DNA from: G047528255 sp047528255
GTDB lineage: Bacteria > Bacteroidota > Bacteroidia > Flavobacteriales > Blattabacteriaceae
Assembly: GCA_047528255.1 (NCBI GenBank)
Contig: CP180024.1
Location: forward strand, 1,116,001 to 1,180,000
Direction of reading: 5' to 3'
Length of the DNA: 64,000 nucleotides
Shown here: piece by piece, positions 39,114 to 47,892 of the stretch
Numbering within the stretch: position 1 is the first letter of the stretch
Layout of the letters: the number at the start of each line of letters is the position of its first letter
Translations under genes and position numbers: made by a program
The notes under the pieces: generated by a model
The model's input: the letters and a program-made list of their open reading frames with translations, nothing else
Databases searched by the model: none
Told to the model about the DNA's origin: nothing

Positions 39114-39556
39114 ATTATTTAAGATGAGGTCCTTGATTCACTGGTATGATCTACAGTTATGTAGGAAGGTAAGAATTGGTAAAAGATTCCATAGGCTGCA
39201 TGCGTTTTTGTGGTTTTCGATTGGAAGATCAGATTCCATATCATACAAATCTATGCAGAGTTCGCAATAAAATAGTAGCCAAAAAGGCATATGAGGCTTA
39301 CTGAAAAAGATCAATAAGGAATTAGAAAAGAATCAGGCCGTAGTTAAAACAGGAGTGATAGTATATGCCAGTATTACAGTGAATCTCCTCTGCTCCTAAG
39401 GGAGAGCCTACCTATATAACGGAGGATAGGAAGGAAGAAGGGGAAAAGCAAATCAGTCAAAAAAAGAAAGGGCAAAAAAAGAGACTCAATAAGAAGTAGA
39501 CACTCAAGGAAAATGGCTCAAGAAATCAGGTAAAATCTACTACGGATACAAGAAGA
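39114..39556 (+). mobile_element. internal IS fragment
   Basis: Starts internally (ATTATTTAAGATGAGG) exactly at the previous left end and covers the middle of the transposase gene up to the YYGYKK region, without termini. Confidence 0.8.
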
Positions 39557-39826
39557 AAGACCATTGTATTAATGATAGATTACTTTTATTCAGCCATCCT
39601 AGATGGGGGCGTTAGAGAATGATGTAGATTTAGTCGTTCATATTGTATTCGAAAATTATTGATTATAAATAAATTAATTATATCTGTTTTTATGAACAGG
39701 CATAATAATGCCAAGAGAACGATACAAATTATGTGACATAGCCTCCATAAGATGCTGGGCATGCACACGAGCTAATCCTTTGTAAACAAGTCTTGACTGA
39801 TCCAAATCAACGCTTTTTCTTGCTAA
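39557..39826 (-). mobile_element. IS right-end fragment (about 270 bp), inverted, abutting the next copy
   Basis: From AAGACCATTGTATTAATG to the CCAAATCAACGCTTT region, the same breakpoint as 2115-2371. Confidence 0.8.
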
Positions 39827-41099
39827 GAGAACGTTTCATGGAAGAAGGAGATTAAAATATTTATAAATCAATATATTATTTCGTATATTTGAAGTACAAA
39901 ATAAAAAAATTCGGCTCTATGATCAGAAGTATCCCAAAAATAAGCTTTAGTGAATTATATATAGAACGTTCTACCAGAAGGATTAAGTTTTTCAAAAGGT
40001 TAAACACCTTGATCCACTACTGGGAAAGGATAGAAAAAGAAATAAAAAAATATATCAAAAAGACCAGGGAATAAAAGGCTACCTGCTTACAGTGGAATAT
40101 CCTTATTTAAGATGATGCTTTTGAGTCACTCGTATGATATCAGTGATGTAGGAATGGAAAAATTGGTGAAAGAATCCTTGAGCTGCATGCGCTTTTTTGG
40201 CTTTCAATTAGAAGATCAGATGCCAGATCGTACGGATCTATGCAAATTCTGCAATGTAATAGTAGCTAAAAAGGCATATGAGCGCTTACTGAAAAATATC
40301 AATAAGGAATTAGAAAAGTATCAGGTGATAGTTAAAGAGGAGTGATAGTAGATGCCAGTATTAAATTGAGCCCCTTTTCCCCAAGGGAAACTCCTACCTC
40401 CGTAGTGGAGGATCGGAAGGAAGGGGGCAAAAGCAAATCAGTCAAAGAAAAGAAATGGTAAAAAAAGAGCCTCAATCAGGAGTGGACACTCAAGGAAAAT
40501 AGCTCAAGAAATCAGGTAAACTCTACTACGTATACAAGAAGCACATAGAGGTGGATAAAAATGGAATGATACTAGCTGTACATAGAGTAGCAGCCAATGA
40601 GTATGATAGTAGAGGGATAAAGCCATTAATAAGCAAACTAGTATACAATCCCAGAGAAGTATATAGGCAGACAAAGTTTAACAAGTGCCAGCTAATGTTT
40701 TTTAATTTCATAGTCGAGGCATCAAAGACCGTATACAGAAGAAAGTCTATAGGAAACGTCCCCATAAGTAGTATAGTTATATTATTCAACAAATTAGTGA
40801 GATAAACCCCGGATGGGTAGTAGAACGTACTTTTGGCAGTATAAAGCGTTGGTTTGGATCAGGAAGCCTCGTTACAAAGGATTAGATCGTGTGCATGCCC
40901 AGCATCTTATGGAGTCTATGTCGCATAATTTGTATCGTCCCCTTGGGGATTATTATGCGCTGTCCATAAAAATAACTATAATTAATTAACTTATAATCAA
41001 CGTTTTTGTTAGAAAAAAAAATACTAAATCTACATTTTATCTAACGAAGCTCATATAGGAAGCTGAAGAAACGTAATCCACCATTAATACAATGGTCTC
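39827..41099 (+). mobile_element. IS5-family element, full length, decayed (1273 bp)
   Basis: GAGAACGTTTCATGG to CAATGGTCTC. Transposase pieces of 61, 77 and 84 codons survive (39889-40074, 40112-40345, 40551-40805), in different frames. Followed directly by a same-orientation 3' fragment. Confidence 0.9.
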
Positions 41100-41420
41100 G
41101 CTATATTATTCAAAAAAATTAATGAGTAAAACCCGATGGGTACTAGAACGTACTTTTGGCAGTATAAAGTGTTGGTTTAGACCAGGAAAGGTCGTTACAA
41201 AGGATTAGCTCGTGTGCATGACCAGCATCTTATGGGGTTATGGCTCATAATTTGTATCGTCCCCCTGGGATTATTATGCTCTGTTCATAAATATAGGTTT
41301 TATTAATTGATTTATAATAAGTATATCACAAATGTAATATGAAAGATTAAAGCTACGTCTTCTTCAATGAAACCCATCTAGGGAACTGAATAAATGTAAC
41401 CCAACTTAACACAATGGTTC
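41100..41420 (+). mobile_element. IS 3' fragment (321 bp) directly following a full copy
   Basis: Starts at GCTATATTATTC, the same internal point as the fragment at 11805, and ends CAATGGTTC just before the menA promoter. Confidence 0.85.
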
Positions 41421-41447
41421 AGTTAATGAATGCTGCCGTTTATTTAC

Positions 41448-41455
41448 TACTTTTG
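41448..41455 (+). promoter_or_regulatory. -7 element of menA
   Basis: TACTTTTG fits TAnnTTTG, 17 bases before the menA GTG; the leader would be about ten bases. No clear -33 box, as the IS fragment ends 27 bases upstream. Confidence 0.45.
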
Positions 41456-41472
41456 TTCAAAAGTATCAGATT

Positions 41473-42369
41473 GTGTTTAAATCGTGGATTTATGCAGTGC
41501 GTTTGCGTACGTTGCCCTTGTCCTTTTCAGGGATCATCTTGGGCTCATTGATTGCTCTTTCCAAAGGGAATTGGGATTCTGGGATATTTTTGTATGCTTG
41601 TCTGACCACATTGTTTTTGCAAATCTTGGCCAATTTTGCAAATGATTATGGAGATGGAGTTAAAGGCGCTGATAATGATCAACGTATAGGTCCTAAGAGG
41701 GCAGTGCAAGCAGGATATATTTCTCAAACTGCCATGAAGAGAGCAGTGATCTTGTTTTCTTTCTTGTCTTTCGCATCGGCTTTGATTTTGATCGATCGAT
41801 CTTTTGGAGCAGATCATCCTGTTACGACCGTTTTTTTTATTGTTTTGATCTTTGCCTGTGTTTATGCAGCCGTAAAGTATACTGTAGGGGGAAATGCTTA
41901 TGGCTACAAAGGGTACGGTGACATATCGGTGTTTTCCTTTTTTGGACTAATTTCCGTGCAGGGTACATACTTTTTATATACTCATTCTTTGGATCTTGGG
42001 GTGTTGCTTTTGGGTGTTGCTGTTGGTCTCCTCAGCGTGGCCGTTCTCAATTTGAATAATATGCGCGATATCGAGAGCGATCGAGAAAGCGGAAAGTACA
42101 CTTTAGTAGTCAAGATCGGGTTAAAAAAGGCCAAATTATATCACTTCCTCTTAATCTTGTTGCCTTTTGTTTCGGGATCCGTATTTGTTTTTATGAATTA
42201 CAAGAAATTTTATCAATGGTCGTTTTTGATTTTGCTTATTCCGATGCTCACCCATTTGAAAAATGTAGTTGCCGTGACTGATTGTAAAAATTTTGATCCC
42301 GAATTGAAAAAAGTAGCTTTGGTTACCTTGGCTTATTCCTTTTTTATAGGTCTGGGGAAGTTGGCTTGA
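41473..42369 (+). CDS. menA: 1,4-dihydroxy-2-naphthoate polyprenyltransferase
   Basis: Membrane UbiA-family enzyme that attaches the isoprenoid chain in menaquinone synthesis. The GTG at 41473 opens the family-typical N-terminus FKSWIYAVRLRTLPLSFSG. The prenyl-diphosphate/Mg motif NFANDYGDGVKGAD lies near residues 55-70, and the second acidic motif NNMRDIESDRESGK lies further on. About eight hydrophobic segments make up the 298 residues. A UPF0173 hydrolase follows, as I recall for menaquinone loci of other Bacteroidota. This implies a respiratory chain using menaquinone. Confidence 0.94.
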   Translation: MFKSWIYAVRLRTLPLSFSGIILGSLIALSKGNWDSGIFLYACLTTLFLQILANFANDYGDGVKGADNDQRIGPKRAVQAGYISQTAMKRAVILFSFLSFASALILIDRSFGADHPVTTVFFIVLIFACVYAAVKYTVGGNAYGYKGYGDISVFSFFGLISVQGTYFLYTHSLDLGVLLLGVAVGLLSVAVLNLNNMRDIESDRESGKYTLVVKIGLKKAKLYHFLLILLPFVSGSVFVFMNYKKFYQWSFLILLIPMLTHLKNVVAVTDCKNFDPELKKVALVTLAYSFFIGLGKLA

Positions 42370-42405
42370 CGGCTTGAGGTTTTTTACCGTCATTTCTCAA
42401 TCATT

Positions 42406-42413
42406 TATATTTG
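42406..42413 (+). promoter_or_regulatory. -7 element of the UPF0173 gene
   Basis: TATATTTG fits TAnnTTTG and is 31 bases before the ATG at 42445. The -33 box is unclear. Confidence 0.45.
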
Positions 42414-42444
42414 AGTCAAATTTTGTTAAAAAAAACATAAACTG

Positions 42445-43140
42445 ATGAAGCTAACCTTTTATGCTCATTCTACCTATTCCATTGAGCTTGACGGAAGGCA
42501 TCTGCTTGTGGATCCTTTTTTTATAAAGAATCCGGTTTTTGAAAAAGATCCATCTCTTGCTCAAAACTATGTCGAAACACTTCCGGCCGATTATATCCTT
42601 GTCACTCATGCTCATTTTGATCATGTGGCTGATGTGAAGATCATTGCTAGACGTACTGGAGCCATGGTTATTTCCAATTATGAAATCGCAAATTATCTTT
42701 CCCGGAAAGATCTCAAGACGAAAGGCTTGAATTACGGATCCTTTATCGATTTTGATTTCGGAAAACTCAAATATGTTTGGGCGGCTCATTCGAGCGCGTT
42801 TGAGCATGGAGCTTATGGAGGTAATCCCGGTGGATTTGTTTTGCAAACTGCTCAAAAGAATATTTATTTAGCTGGTGATACAGCTCTTACGCAAGAGATG
42901 AAGCTCATTCCTTTGTTCATTAAACTGGATTTGGCCGTCTTACCTATAGGAGGCATGTTTACCATGGATATTTCCGAAGCGGTGATAGCTTCGGATTTTG
43001 TGGAATGTAATCGTGTTTTGGGGGTGCATTATGATACTTTTCCTCCAATTGCTGTTGATCATGAGGTCAACCGAAAGATCTTTGCTGAGAAAGGCAAGGA
43101 ACTTATCTTGCTCAACCCCGGGGAAATCTTGGAAGTGTGA
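42445..43140 (+). CDS. metal-dependent hydrolase, UPF0173/MBL-fold family
   Basis: A 231-residue metallo-beta-lactamase-fold protein. The metal motif HAHFDH follows LVTH, and further ligands are likely in AAHSSAFEHGAYGGNPGGF and LAGDTALTQEMK, ending with GVHYDTFPPI. These are UPF0173 hallmarks. The substrate of this family is not established. No signal peptide, so it is cytoplasmic. It lies 75 bases after menA with its own -7 element. Confidence 0.9.
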   Translation: MKLTFYAHSTYSIELDGRHLLVDPFFIKNPVFEKDPSLAQNYVETLPADYILVTHAHFDHVADVKIIARRTGAMVISNYEIANYLSRKDLKTKGLNYGSFIDFDFGKLKYVWAAHSSAFEHGAYGGNPGGFVLQTAQKNIYLAGDTALTQEMKLIPLFIKLDLAVLPIGGMFTMDISEAVIASDFVECNRVLGVHYDTFPPIAVDHEVNRKIFAEKGKELILLNPGEILEV

Positions 43141-43154
43141 GTGAGATGGTTCTT

Positions 43155-43186
43155 TTTGTTAGGCCTTTTTTTTCAATGTAAGATTG
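43155..43186 (+). promoter_or_regulatory. promoter of pyrG-yidC
   Basis: TTTG (43155-43158), 20 bases, TAAGATTG (43179-43186): the Bacteroidota promoter with one mismatch in the -7 element, 25 bases before the pyrG ATG. Confidence 0.5.
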
Positions 43187-43211
43187 CACAAATTTTGGTG
43201 AGGTTTTTAAG

Positions 43212-44828
43212 ATGACACATAAAAGGTATATTTTTGTAACCGGAGGGGTCACGTCTTCTCTAGGAAAAGGTATTGTTTCAGCTTCTTTAGGTATGTTGCT
43301 CAGATCCAGAGGGTATAAAGTAACTATCCAAAAATTGGATCCTTATATCAATATTGATCCGGGAACCTTGAACCCTTATGAACATGGTGAGTGTTTTGTG
43401 ACTGATGATGGAGCGGAGACCGATTTGGACCTGGGACATTATGAACGCTTTTTGAATCAGCCTACATCTCAAGACAATAACGTGACCTCAGGGCGTATAT
43501 ATCAAGCGGTCATTGAAAAGGAACGCAGAGGTGATTATTTGGGAAAGACTGTTCAAGTGATACCGCATATCACGAACGAAATCAAACGTCGCATCAAAAT
43601 ACTCGGAGAGTCTGGAGGTTTTGATATTGTAATCACCGAGATAGGAGGTACGGTAGGCGATATCGAATGTCTTCCGTATATAGAGGCGGTGCGTCAGCTC
43701 AGATGGGAGTTGGGGCCTGCCAATGCTTTGGTTATTCATTTGACTTTATTACCTTATTTGGCCGCTACCGGAGAGATTAAGACTAAGCCTACCCAACATT
43801 CCGTTCGATACTTGATGGAAAGCGGCGTACAAGCCGATATTCTTATATGTCGTACAGAACGATCCCTTTCGAAAGACATCCGCAATAAGATTGCTTTGTT
43901 TTGCAATGTCAGGCCCGAGAAGGTTATTGAATCTATCGACGCAGAGACTATTTATGATGTGCCTCAACTCTTGCATGTGCAAGACTTTGATCGGTTGGTT
44001 TTGGAGCATTTGAATTTGCCAGCTACGGATCAACCTGACTTGAAGGAGTGGAATTTTTTCCTGGAAAAACACAAGAAGCCGAGGCATCAAGTCGAAATTG
44101 CTGTGGTAGGAAAATATGTCTCTTTGCATGATTCGTACAAATCGATCACTGAAGCTTTTATTCATTCCGGGGCGCGACACGAAACACGCGTCCTCGTTCG
44201 TTGGATTTATTCGGGAGCGCTTGAAAATGAAGATATCGAGGAGCAGCTTAAAGGGCTTTCAGGTATTTTGGTGGCACCCGGTTTTGGACACAGAGGCATC
44301 GAAGGTAAAATATCGGCAGTGCGTTACGCTAGGGAAAAAAAGATTCCCTTTTTTGGAATTTGTTTGGGGATGCAGATGGCAGTAGTGGAGTTTGCCCGCC
44401 ATGTGTTGGGATTGGAATATGCCGAGAGCTCCGAGATCAACCCGTATGCAATCCATCCGGTTATCAACTTGATGGAAGAGCAAAAAGATCAAACCCATAA
44501 GGGAGGAACGATGCGATTGGGCGCTTGGAAATGTCATTTAAAAGTTGGTTCCATCCTGCGCGATATTTACGGTGAAGAAGAAATATTCGAGAGACACCGG
44601 CATCGGTATGAGTTGAATAATGATTACATCAAACAATTTTCTTCCGCTGGAATGGAGGCGGTGGGAGTCAACCCTGAAACAGGTTTGGTGGAAGCCATCG
44701 AGTTGAAAGGCCATCCCTTTTTCATGGGGGTTCAATATCATCCAGAATATAAGAGCACGGTAGCTTCTCCACATCCTTTATTTACACATTTCATTAAGGC
44801 TGCTAAAACCTATTCATCGGAGCGTTAA
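43212..44828 (+). CDS. pyrG: CTP synthase
   Basis: Aminates UTP to CTP using glutamine. The 538 residues are the standard length. The synthetase domain begins YIFVTGGVTSSLGKGIVSASLG and includes KLDPYINIDPGTLNPYEHGE. The glutaminase domain has the nucleophile C384 in GICLGMQ, and a HPE triad motif near the end (YHPEYKS). It is followed six bases later by yidC, a common Bacteroidota pair. Confidence 0.98.
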   Translation: MTHKRYIFVTGGVTSSLGKGIVSASLGMLLRSRGYKVTIQKLDPYINIDPGTLNPYEHGECFVTDDGAETDLDLGHYERFLNQPTSQDNNVTSGRIYQAVIEKERRGDYLGKTVQVIPHITNEIKRRIKILGESGGFDIVITEIGGTVGDIECLPYIEAVRQLRWELGPANALVIHLTLLPYLAATGEIKTKPTQHSVRYLMESGVQADILICRTERSLSKDIRNKIALFCNVRPEKVIESIDAETIYDVPQLLHVQDFDRLVLEHLNLPATDQPDLKEWNFFLEKHKKPRHQVEIAVVGKYVSLHDSYKSITEAFIHSGARHETRVLVRWIYSGALENEDIEEQLKGLSGILVAPGFGHRGIEGKISAVRYAREKKIPFFGICLGMQMAVVEFARHVLGLEYAESSEINPYAIHPVINLMEEQKDQTHKGGTMRLGAWKCHLKVGSILRDIYGEEEIFERHRHRYELNNDYIKQFSSAGMEAVGVNPETGLVEAIELKGHPFFMGVQYHPEYKSTVASPHPLFTHFIKAAKTYSSER

Positions 44829-44834
44829 ATAATT

Positions 44835-46655
44835 ATGAAAGAAAGAAATTTTGAATACTACGAGCTTATAGGATTTGTTTTATTCAGCGTTATTTTATTA
44901 TTTTTTATGTATCCCGATCAGTCTTTTCAACAAGCTCCACAAGAGCAACAGGGGAAAAAAGCCGAACAGCTCGTTGAAAAAGGATCTTTAGAACAGACCC
45001 CTTTGTCTAAAAAGAACGAAACGGTAACGTTTTTGAATGAAGGTATAGAGGGAGAAAATATTTTGGAGAATGGAGTTTTAAGGGTGAAGATCTCCAATAA
45101 AGGTGGACAAATCAGTGAGGTCTTCCTCAAAAAACACAAAGCATACGATCATAATACCCCTAAACACCGTCGTGATCTCTACCTCATTAAAGACAACAGT
45201 TTTTCATTCGGGCTGACTTTTCAAACTTTGAAGGGGGAAAAGGCTGATACGCGTCGTTTGTACTTTACACCGGAATTCAAGGAAGGTCCGGACGCTTTAC
45301 AGCTCATCATGCGAACCTATCTGTCTGAAGGACAGTATATAGAATATGTTTATGCTCTCAAGAAGAAGGGAGATTATGATGTAGATTTTTCTATTCGAAC
45401 TCGGGGCTTGAATGATTTTACTCAAGGTCGCGTAGGGTTAAATTGGGAACAACAGGCTTTAAGCTTTGAAAAAGGAAGGAATTGGGAGGGAAATTACACC
45501 CAGCTTTATTATTCCTATGATAAGCATTCTCGAGTCAAATATTTGAGTGAATCTGGAGATGATCGAGAACAGGTCGAAAATGTAGATTGGGTGGCTAATA
45601 AACAGCAGTTTTTTACGTCGATCCTTTCATCCAATATGCCTTTAAAAAATGTAGATGTCCAATCTTCAGGCTTGACATCACAACATGCTCTCAAGAGTTT
45701 TCGGATGCAGAGCATTTTGGATACAAAGGGGGGTGAGGCTAATTTTTCCGGACAATGGTATTTCGGGCTACTTGATTATGATTTGCTCAAAAAATACAAC
45801 CAAAATTTTGAAGATATGATTCCCTTCGGTTGGGGTATTTTGAGATGGATCAATACTTATTTTTTCTTGGTAATCTTTCAATTTTTGAGTAAGACAGAAT
45901 TAAATTATGGTATCATTATCATTTTGATGACCATTGTGGTCAAGCTCATCCTGTCTCCGATCACGTACAGGCAATACAAGCTCAGCGCGATGATGAAAGT
46001 GATCCGTCGAGAAATCGAGGATCTGAATGAGAAGCATAAGAAGGCAGATCCTTTGAAAAGACAACAAGCAATGATGGAGTTGTATAGGAAGACAGGAGTC
46101 AACCCCATGTCAGGTTGTCTACCTGCCCTTTTTCAAATACCCATATTTTACGCGCTGTTCAGATTTTTCCCGACCATCATCGATCTACGGGGTCAAACTT
46201 TTCTTTGGACTGATGATCTGACTTCGTATGACTCTATATTTCAATTGCCTTTCTCCATACCTATTTATGGCGAACATGTGAGTTTGTTCACTCTATTGTA
46301 TACGGCGGCTTTGTTGTTGTATACTAGGGTAAGCGGTAATAACAATAATATGTCAACGACGCAGCAGGTTATGCCTGACATGCGATTTATGATGTACTTA
46401 ATGCCATTCATTATGTTATTATTTATAAACGGGTATGCTTCAGGACTTTCATTGTATTATTTCGTCTCGAATATGCTGAATATCGCATTGATTTTTATCA
46501 TCAAGAAATTCATACTCGATGAAGAAAAAATCCACAAAAAAATACAAGAAAATAAAGCCAAACCAAAAAAACAAGGTGGTTGGCAAGAGAGGATGCGAAA
46601 CTTGGTAGAAGAAGCTCAAAAACAACAAGTCGCTCAGAAGGTACGTAAGAAGTAA
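44835..46655 (+). CDS. yidC: membrane protein insertase YidC
   Basis: Inserts proteins into the inner membrane with or without SecYEG. The 606 residues follow the Gram-negative plan: an N-terminal membrane segment (YYELIGFVLFSVILLFFMY), a large periplasmic beta-sandwich domain (about 70-350), and five membrane segments in the C-terminal half (from WGILRWINTYFFLVIF onward). MSGCLPALFQIPIFYALF is conserved. The tail is strongly basic (KAKPKKQGGWQERM...KKVRKK-like), suited to ribosome contact. Convergent with birA. Confidence 0.97.
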   Translation: MKERNFEYYELIGFVLFSVILLFFMYPDQSFQQAPQEQQGKKAEQLVEKGSLEQTPLSKKNETVTFLNEGIEGENILENGVLRVKISNKGGQISEVFLKKHKAYDHNTPKHRRDLYLIKDNSFSFGLTFQTLKGEKADTRRLYFTPEFKEGPDALQLIMRTYLSEGQYIEYVYALKKKGDYDVDFSIRTRGLNDFTQGRVGLNWEQQALSFEKGRNWEGNYTQLYYSYDKHSRVKYLSESGDDREQVENVDWVANKQQFFTSILSSNMPLKNVDVQSSGLTSQHALKSFRMQSILDTKGGEANFSGQWYFGLLDYDLLKKYNQNFEDMIPFGWGILRWINTYFFLVIFQFLSKTELNYGIIIILMTIVVKLILSPITYRQYKLSAMMKVIRREIEDLNEKHKKADPLKRQQAMMELYRKTGVNPMSGCLPALFQIPIFYALFRFFPTIIDLRGQTFLWTDDLTSYDSIFQLPFSIPIYGEHVSLFTLLYTAALLLYTRVSGNNNNMSTTQQVMPDMRFMMYLMPFIMLLFINGYASGLSLYYFVSNMLNIALIFIIKKFILDEEKIHKKIQENKAKPKKQGGWQERMRNLVEEAQKQQVAQKVRKK

Positions 46656-46686
46656 AATACTCTCTCGGAATAGGGATTGAAAGGGG

Positions 46687-47424
46687 TCAATAGTGTAGTT
46701 CAATCTCCTTATGAGAGAAGACGCGTAATGACTGGTCTTCCATTGTTACGATCAGTCGTCCGTCTTTCGTGAGGTCGCGAATAATACCGTTGCAAATCTT
46801 TCGTTCTATTTGAAAGGAGCTGACTTCGTTTTTCTTATACAAATGCTTTAAATAATGGTCTTGGATGACACCTTTTTCATGATTCTTGAAAAGAAGATAT
46901 TCATTTTGAATATTTCCGATGATATCTATCAAAAGATCTTGTAAATCAAATTCTTTTCCCAATAATTTTTTCAAGGAAGAAGCTTTTGAAAAGCTATTAA
47001 AATGAGTCTGGTGAACATTCAATCCGATTCCGATGATACTCGTAGCGAGTTCTTGTTTTCGGACTCGGTTTTCTATCAATATGCCACAGATCTTTTTATC
47101 CATCAAGATGATATCGTTAGGCCATTTTATCCATACGTCATTGTTATGTGACAGAATCATCTTATGTATAGCATTGCAAACCATCATGTTTAATAAAAAA
47201 AACTCTTGAGTTTTTATTTTAGCCTTCAGGGCAACGCTAAAGGTTAGATTTTGTCCTCTTTCGGTTTGCCAAATATTCCCTCCCGCTCCCCGGCCATGGG
47301 TTTGATGTGTCGTCCATACAATCGTCCAATCCTTTGGAATGGGAATAGTCTTATTCAAGAAATCATTAGTGGAATTCACCTCATCCAAATGTATTAAATG
47401 GACGGAAAAAAATAATTTTTGCAT
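46687..47424 (-). CDS. birA: biotin--[acetyl-CoA carboxylase] ligase
   Basis: Attaches biotin to the carboxyl-carrier protein of acetyl-CoA carboxylase. The 245 residues contain the catalytic core only: DEVNSTNDFL near the start, TTHQTHGRGAGGNIW (biotinyl-adenylate loop), KWPNDIILMDKKICGILIE and IGIGLNVHQ. No N-terminal helix-turn-helix is present, so it does not double as a repressor. It diverges from rsfS with an 89-base gap, the usual birA/rsfS-ftsH arrangement of this phylum. Confidence 0.93.
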   Translation of the reverse strand: MQKLFFSVHLIHLDEVNSTNDFLNKTIPIPKDWTIVWTTHQTHGRGAGGNIWQTERGQNLTFSVALKAKIKTQEFFLLNMMVCNAIHKMILSHNNDVWIKWPNDIILMDKKICGILIENRVRKQELATSIIGIGLNVHQTHFNSFSKASSLKKLLGKEFDLQDLLIDIIGNIQNEYLLFKNHEKGVIQDHYLKHLYKKNEVSSFQIERKICNGIIRDLTKDGRLIVTMEDQSLRVFSHKEIELHY

Positions 47425-47473
47425 AAATTTTTATGCTAATATTTAAAATCTCGATTTTTTAGGTTGAAAAATT

Positions 47474-47481
47474 TACTTTTG
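47474..47481 (+). promoter_or_regulatory. -7 element of rsfS-ftsH
   Basis: TACTTTTG fits TAnnTTTG, 32 bases before the rsfS ATG in the divergent gap with birA. The -33 box is weak. Confidence 0.45.
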
Positions 47482-47513
47482 TAACGTGCAAAAATATATA
47501 CACTAAGGTTCAT

Positions 47514-47873
47514 ATGGTAATGGATGAATATTCCGGTGCTTTGCTAGGCCATATTATAAAGGGAATTCAAGAAGTCAAAGGTGAATGCATTACCGTCTTG
47601 GATTTAAAAGATATAGGTCATGCTATATGTGATTATTTCGTTATTTGTAATGGTAATTCTCATAGCCAAGTAGCTGCCATATCACAATCAGTAGAAAAAT
47701 GCACGAGCAATCATTTAAAAGAAAAACCCTGGCATGTAGAAGGATTGATAAATTCCAACTGGGTTTTGATTGATTATGTTTCTGTGGTCGTACATGTATT
47801 TCAAAAAGAGTCAAGGAAGTATTATGATTTGGAGAGTTTTTGGGGAGATGCATTCCGCATAAACGTAGATTAA
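47514..47873 (+). CDS. rsfS: ribosome silencing factor
   Basis: RsfS/Iojap family: binds uL14 on the large subunit and prevents subunit joining under starvation. The 119 residues carry the family features LDLKDIGHAICDYFVICNGNSHSQVAAIS and EGLINSNWVLIDYVSVVVHVF, ending YYDLESFWGDA. An ATG six bases further in is an alternative start. It heads an operon with ftsH (19 bases downstream). Confidence 0.93.
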   Translation: MVMDEYSGALLGHIIKGIQEVKGECITVLDLKDIGHAICDYFVICNGNSHSQVAAISQSVEKCTSNHLKEKPWHVEGLINSNWVLIDYVSVVVHVFQKESRKYYDLESFWGDAFRINVD

Positions 47874-47892
47874 ATAATTAGAAGAGAATCTG

